Below are positions 4,129-5,373 of a stretch of 5,373 nucleotides of DNA, piece by piece. Position 1 is the stretch's first letter. Every line of letters begins with the position of its first letter. The DNA lies in assembly GCA_020344435.1 (NCBI GenBank), contig CP070826.1, positions 284,040 to 289,412 of the forward strand, read 5' to 3'. Both the position numbers and the translations under genes were made by a program. A model generated the notes under the pieces. That model searched no databases, had not been told where the DNA came from, and saw nothing but the letters and a program-made list of their open reading frames with translations. This DNA comes from Candidatus Bathyarchaeota archaeon. GTDB lineage: Archaea > Thermoproteota > Bathyarchaeia > Bathyarchaeales > Bathyarchaeaceae.

Positions 4129-5373
4129 TTGAAATACAAGACTATATTAGCTATATCGCTTGTTGCATTGCTTGCAATAATTCCAATGGTTCCAATGACT
4201 TTTGCTCAACAACGAGGCCCCGAGATTGATGTACTTCGCCACACGGTGATCCGATCACCGGACGCGGCACTACTTGCCATGATGACCGGTGTAGCTGACT
4301 TTTCACCTGATCAGATCAGGACGTCTGACATTGAGACACAAGCCGATGCTGGCATGCTTGTAACAGAAAACCTCGGTTTTCACATGGGATTCATCGCCTA
4401 CAACCTCAGAGCAGACCAGTCCTACAGACGAGGAGACGTGACCTACTGGCCTCTTAAGGATGCTGAGTTCAGGCACGCACTTGTCCACGCCTATGACCAG
4501 TTGGGGATTATTCCTCCAATCTACGGTTATATCGTGACTCCTGTGCGTTCGCTTGTTCCACCTGCCCAAAGCAGGTACTTCAACACAGCAATTCCAGCGC
4601 ATCCTTACAATCCAGGTGATCCGTTCACGTCACCAGCAGGTGAACACTCGTCAGTGGGCATACTCAAACAGGCAGGTTACACATTCGTTGACGACGACAG
4701 TAGCGGAACAGTCACAGACGCAGACTACTGGGAGACTCCTACTGCCGTTCCATTGCCAACCATGGAAGTGTGGACGCCTCTCTTGGAAGTTGCGCCAACA
4801 TCCTTCCAGCATGGTCAGGAATTCGGTTCAGACCTAGCTGCTATAGGTTTGGGTGCAACCACGGCAAACGGAATGAAAGGCTTATTCTGCGATGGCGAAG
4901 ACTTCAACTGGTATCTGGCACAGGTGTACGACCATGCCAACTTCGACGGCTACATGGTCTTCTACAGCCTCGGAAGAATACCCGACCAGTTGTATACGTT
5001 GCTTCACTCTAGCCAAGACGTACTGCCCCACCCGGGCAGAAGAAATGGCCCAGGAGTCAACGACCCAACTATTGACGCCTTGACTGAAACAGTTAGATTC
5101 AGTCTAGACTTGAATGCCATCGAGCTTGCCGCCAAAGAGGTTCAAGAGTTGCTGTACACACCAACCGCGCCGAATGCCGACATGTTTGCCTTGGTGTACA
5201 TGACCTTGTATTCGAGGTCTTACTTCAACGTGTTCGCTGACAACGTTGAAGGCATCGTTAGGTCACCAGGCTACGGCTCTGACAACGGCTGGACGTTCTT
5301 TACCATGGGTTGGGAAACTGGCACCGCAAGAGTAGAAGACGGAAAGAACGTCATGATCTACATCAACGGTGAA
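4129..5373 (+). CDS. SBP_bac_5-type extracellular substrate-binding protein (partial, C-terminus off window), apparently rearranged
   Basis: The secreted ligand-binding component that should feed the neighbouring OppBCDF importer. 415 codons are open to the right edge. A Sec signal peptide spans residues 1-26: MKYK, a hydrophobic core, then TFA before QQ, with no lipobox cysteine. The mature protein starts with EIDVLRHTVIRSPDAALLAM and VADF, which matches the region about halfway through normal SBP_bac_5 proteins. It continues with that family's later landmarks in order: WPLKDAEFRHALVHAYDQ (108-124, the PLSDxRVRxALAxAID motif), VTPVRSLVPP, LKQAGY with an acidic calcium-type loop (188-199), FDGYMVFYSLGRIPDQLYTL, VNDPTIDALTET, and a C-terminal LYSRSYFNVFADNVEGIV. 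The first 200 or so residues of a normal protein are missing. The last residues (KNVMIYINGE) look like a normal N-terminal strand, suggesting permutation. TTG 4129 is chosen because it directly precedes the signal peptide; an upstream in-frame TTG at 4090 would add a lysine-rich extension and has no ribosome site. Ligand unknown. Confidence 0.92.
   Translation, partial: MKYKTILAISLVALLAIIPMVPMTFAQQRGPEIDVLRHTVIRSPDAALLAMMTGVADFSPDQIRTSDIETQADAGMLVTENLGFHMGFIAYNLRADQSYRRGDVTYWPLKDAEFRHALVHAYDQLGIIPPIYGYIVTPVRSLVPPAQSRYFNTAIPAHPYNPGDPFTSPAGEHSSVGILKQAGYTFVDDDSSGTVTDADYWETPTAVPLPTMEVWTPLLEVAPTSFQHGQEFGSDLAAIGLGATTANGMKGLFCDGEDFNWYLAQVYDHANFDGYMVFYSLGRIPDQLYTLLHSSQDVLPHPGRRNGPGVNDPTIDALTETVRFSLDLNAIELAAKEVQELLYTPTAPNADMFALVYMTLYSRSYFNVFADNVEGIVRSPGYGSDNGWTFFTMGWETGTARVEDGKNVMIYINGE
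4244..4260. repeat. Perfect 17-nt interrupted palindrome, GATCCGATC core
   Basis: CGGTGATC, central C, GATCACCG: eight-base arms with no mismatch, inside the codons for TVIRSP of the binding protein. A second perfect odd-centred palindrome with the same GATCNGATC core follows 61 bases later (centre to centre). Confidence 0.6.
4306..4320. repeat. Perfect 15-nt interrupted palindrome, GATCAGATC core
   Basis: CCTGATC, central A, GATCAGG: seven-base arms with no mismatch, inside the codons for PDQIR of the binding protein. It shares the GATCNGATC core with the palindrome at 4244-4260; the outer bases differ. Confidence 0.6.

Noticed and set aside
4129..4206. Possible lipoprotein signal in the binding protein
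   Set aside because: There is no cysteine near the cleavage region; the sequence ends TFA then QQ, which fits an ordinary Sec signal peptide.
4303..4602. Short open frames inside the binding-protein gene on both strands (also 4553-4837, 4770-5012 and 4892-5083)
   Set aside because: They are out of frame with, or antisense to, a continuous 415-codon reading frame with signal peptide and family motifs.
4129..5373. Binding protein as a pseudogene that lost its N-terminal half
   Set aside because: It keeps a promoter, a signal peptide joined in frame, an uninterrupted reading frame and family motifs to the edge, and it continues past the normal C-terminal region; rearrangement explains this better than decay.

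Overview
The window holds most of an archaeal-type Opp/Dpp-family ABC importer (class of peptide, nickel and oligosaccharide transporters). Four genes lie on the minus strand in the order oppB, oppC, oppD, oppF. A divergently transcribed gene on the plus strand encodes an SBP_bac_5-type substrate-binding protein. The two end genes are cut by the window edges: oppF loses its C-terminal part at position 1, and the binding protein is still open at position 5373. No tRNA, rRNA, mobile element or CRISPR array was seen.

The organism is probably an archaeon. The only intergenic region (3938-4128) carries AT-rich TATA-box-like elements with purine-rich flanks and no convincing bacterial -35/-10 pair. 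The binding protein has a Sec-type signal peptide without a lipobox, and start codons include GTG and TTG. The arginine codons are rich in AGA/AGG/CGA. A TACK-group (for example Bathyarchaeia-like) or related lineage would fit, but this is a guess from the general look of the proteins.

Layout: 1-527 (-) OppF-like ATPase, partial; 524-1495 (-) OppD-like ATPase, complete, with a cysteine motif typical of a Fe-S cluster; 1496-2926 (-) OppC-like permease with a large extra extracytoplasmic domain; 2939-3937 (-) OppB-like permease; 3938-4128 divergent promoter region; 4129-5373 (+) substrate-binding protein, partial. The minus-strand genes are packed with 12-nt, 0-nt and -4-nt junctions, so they are surely one transcript with coupled translation. 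OppB and OppC would form the membrane channel, OppD and OppF the ATP-driven motor, and the secreted binding protein would deliver the ligand.

Two features stand out. First, OppC is 476 residues instead of about 300, because about 190 residues of beta-rich sequence sit between TM1 and TM2 on the outer face. Second, the binding protein begins right after its signal peptide in what is normally the middle of the SBP_bac_5 fold, and the segment at the right edge looks like the strand that normally begins such proteins. This suggests a circularly permuted or rearranged binding protein matched to a permease with an extra docking domain.
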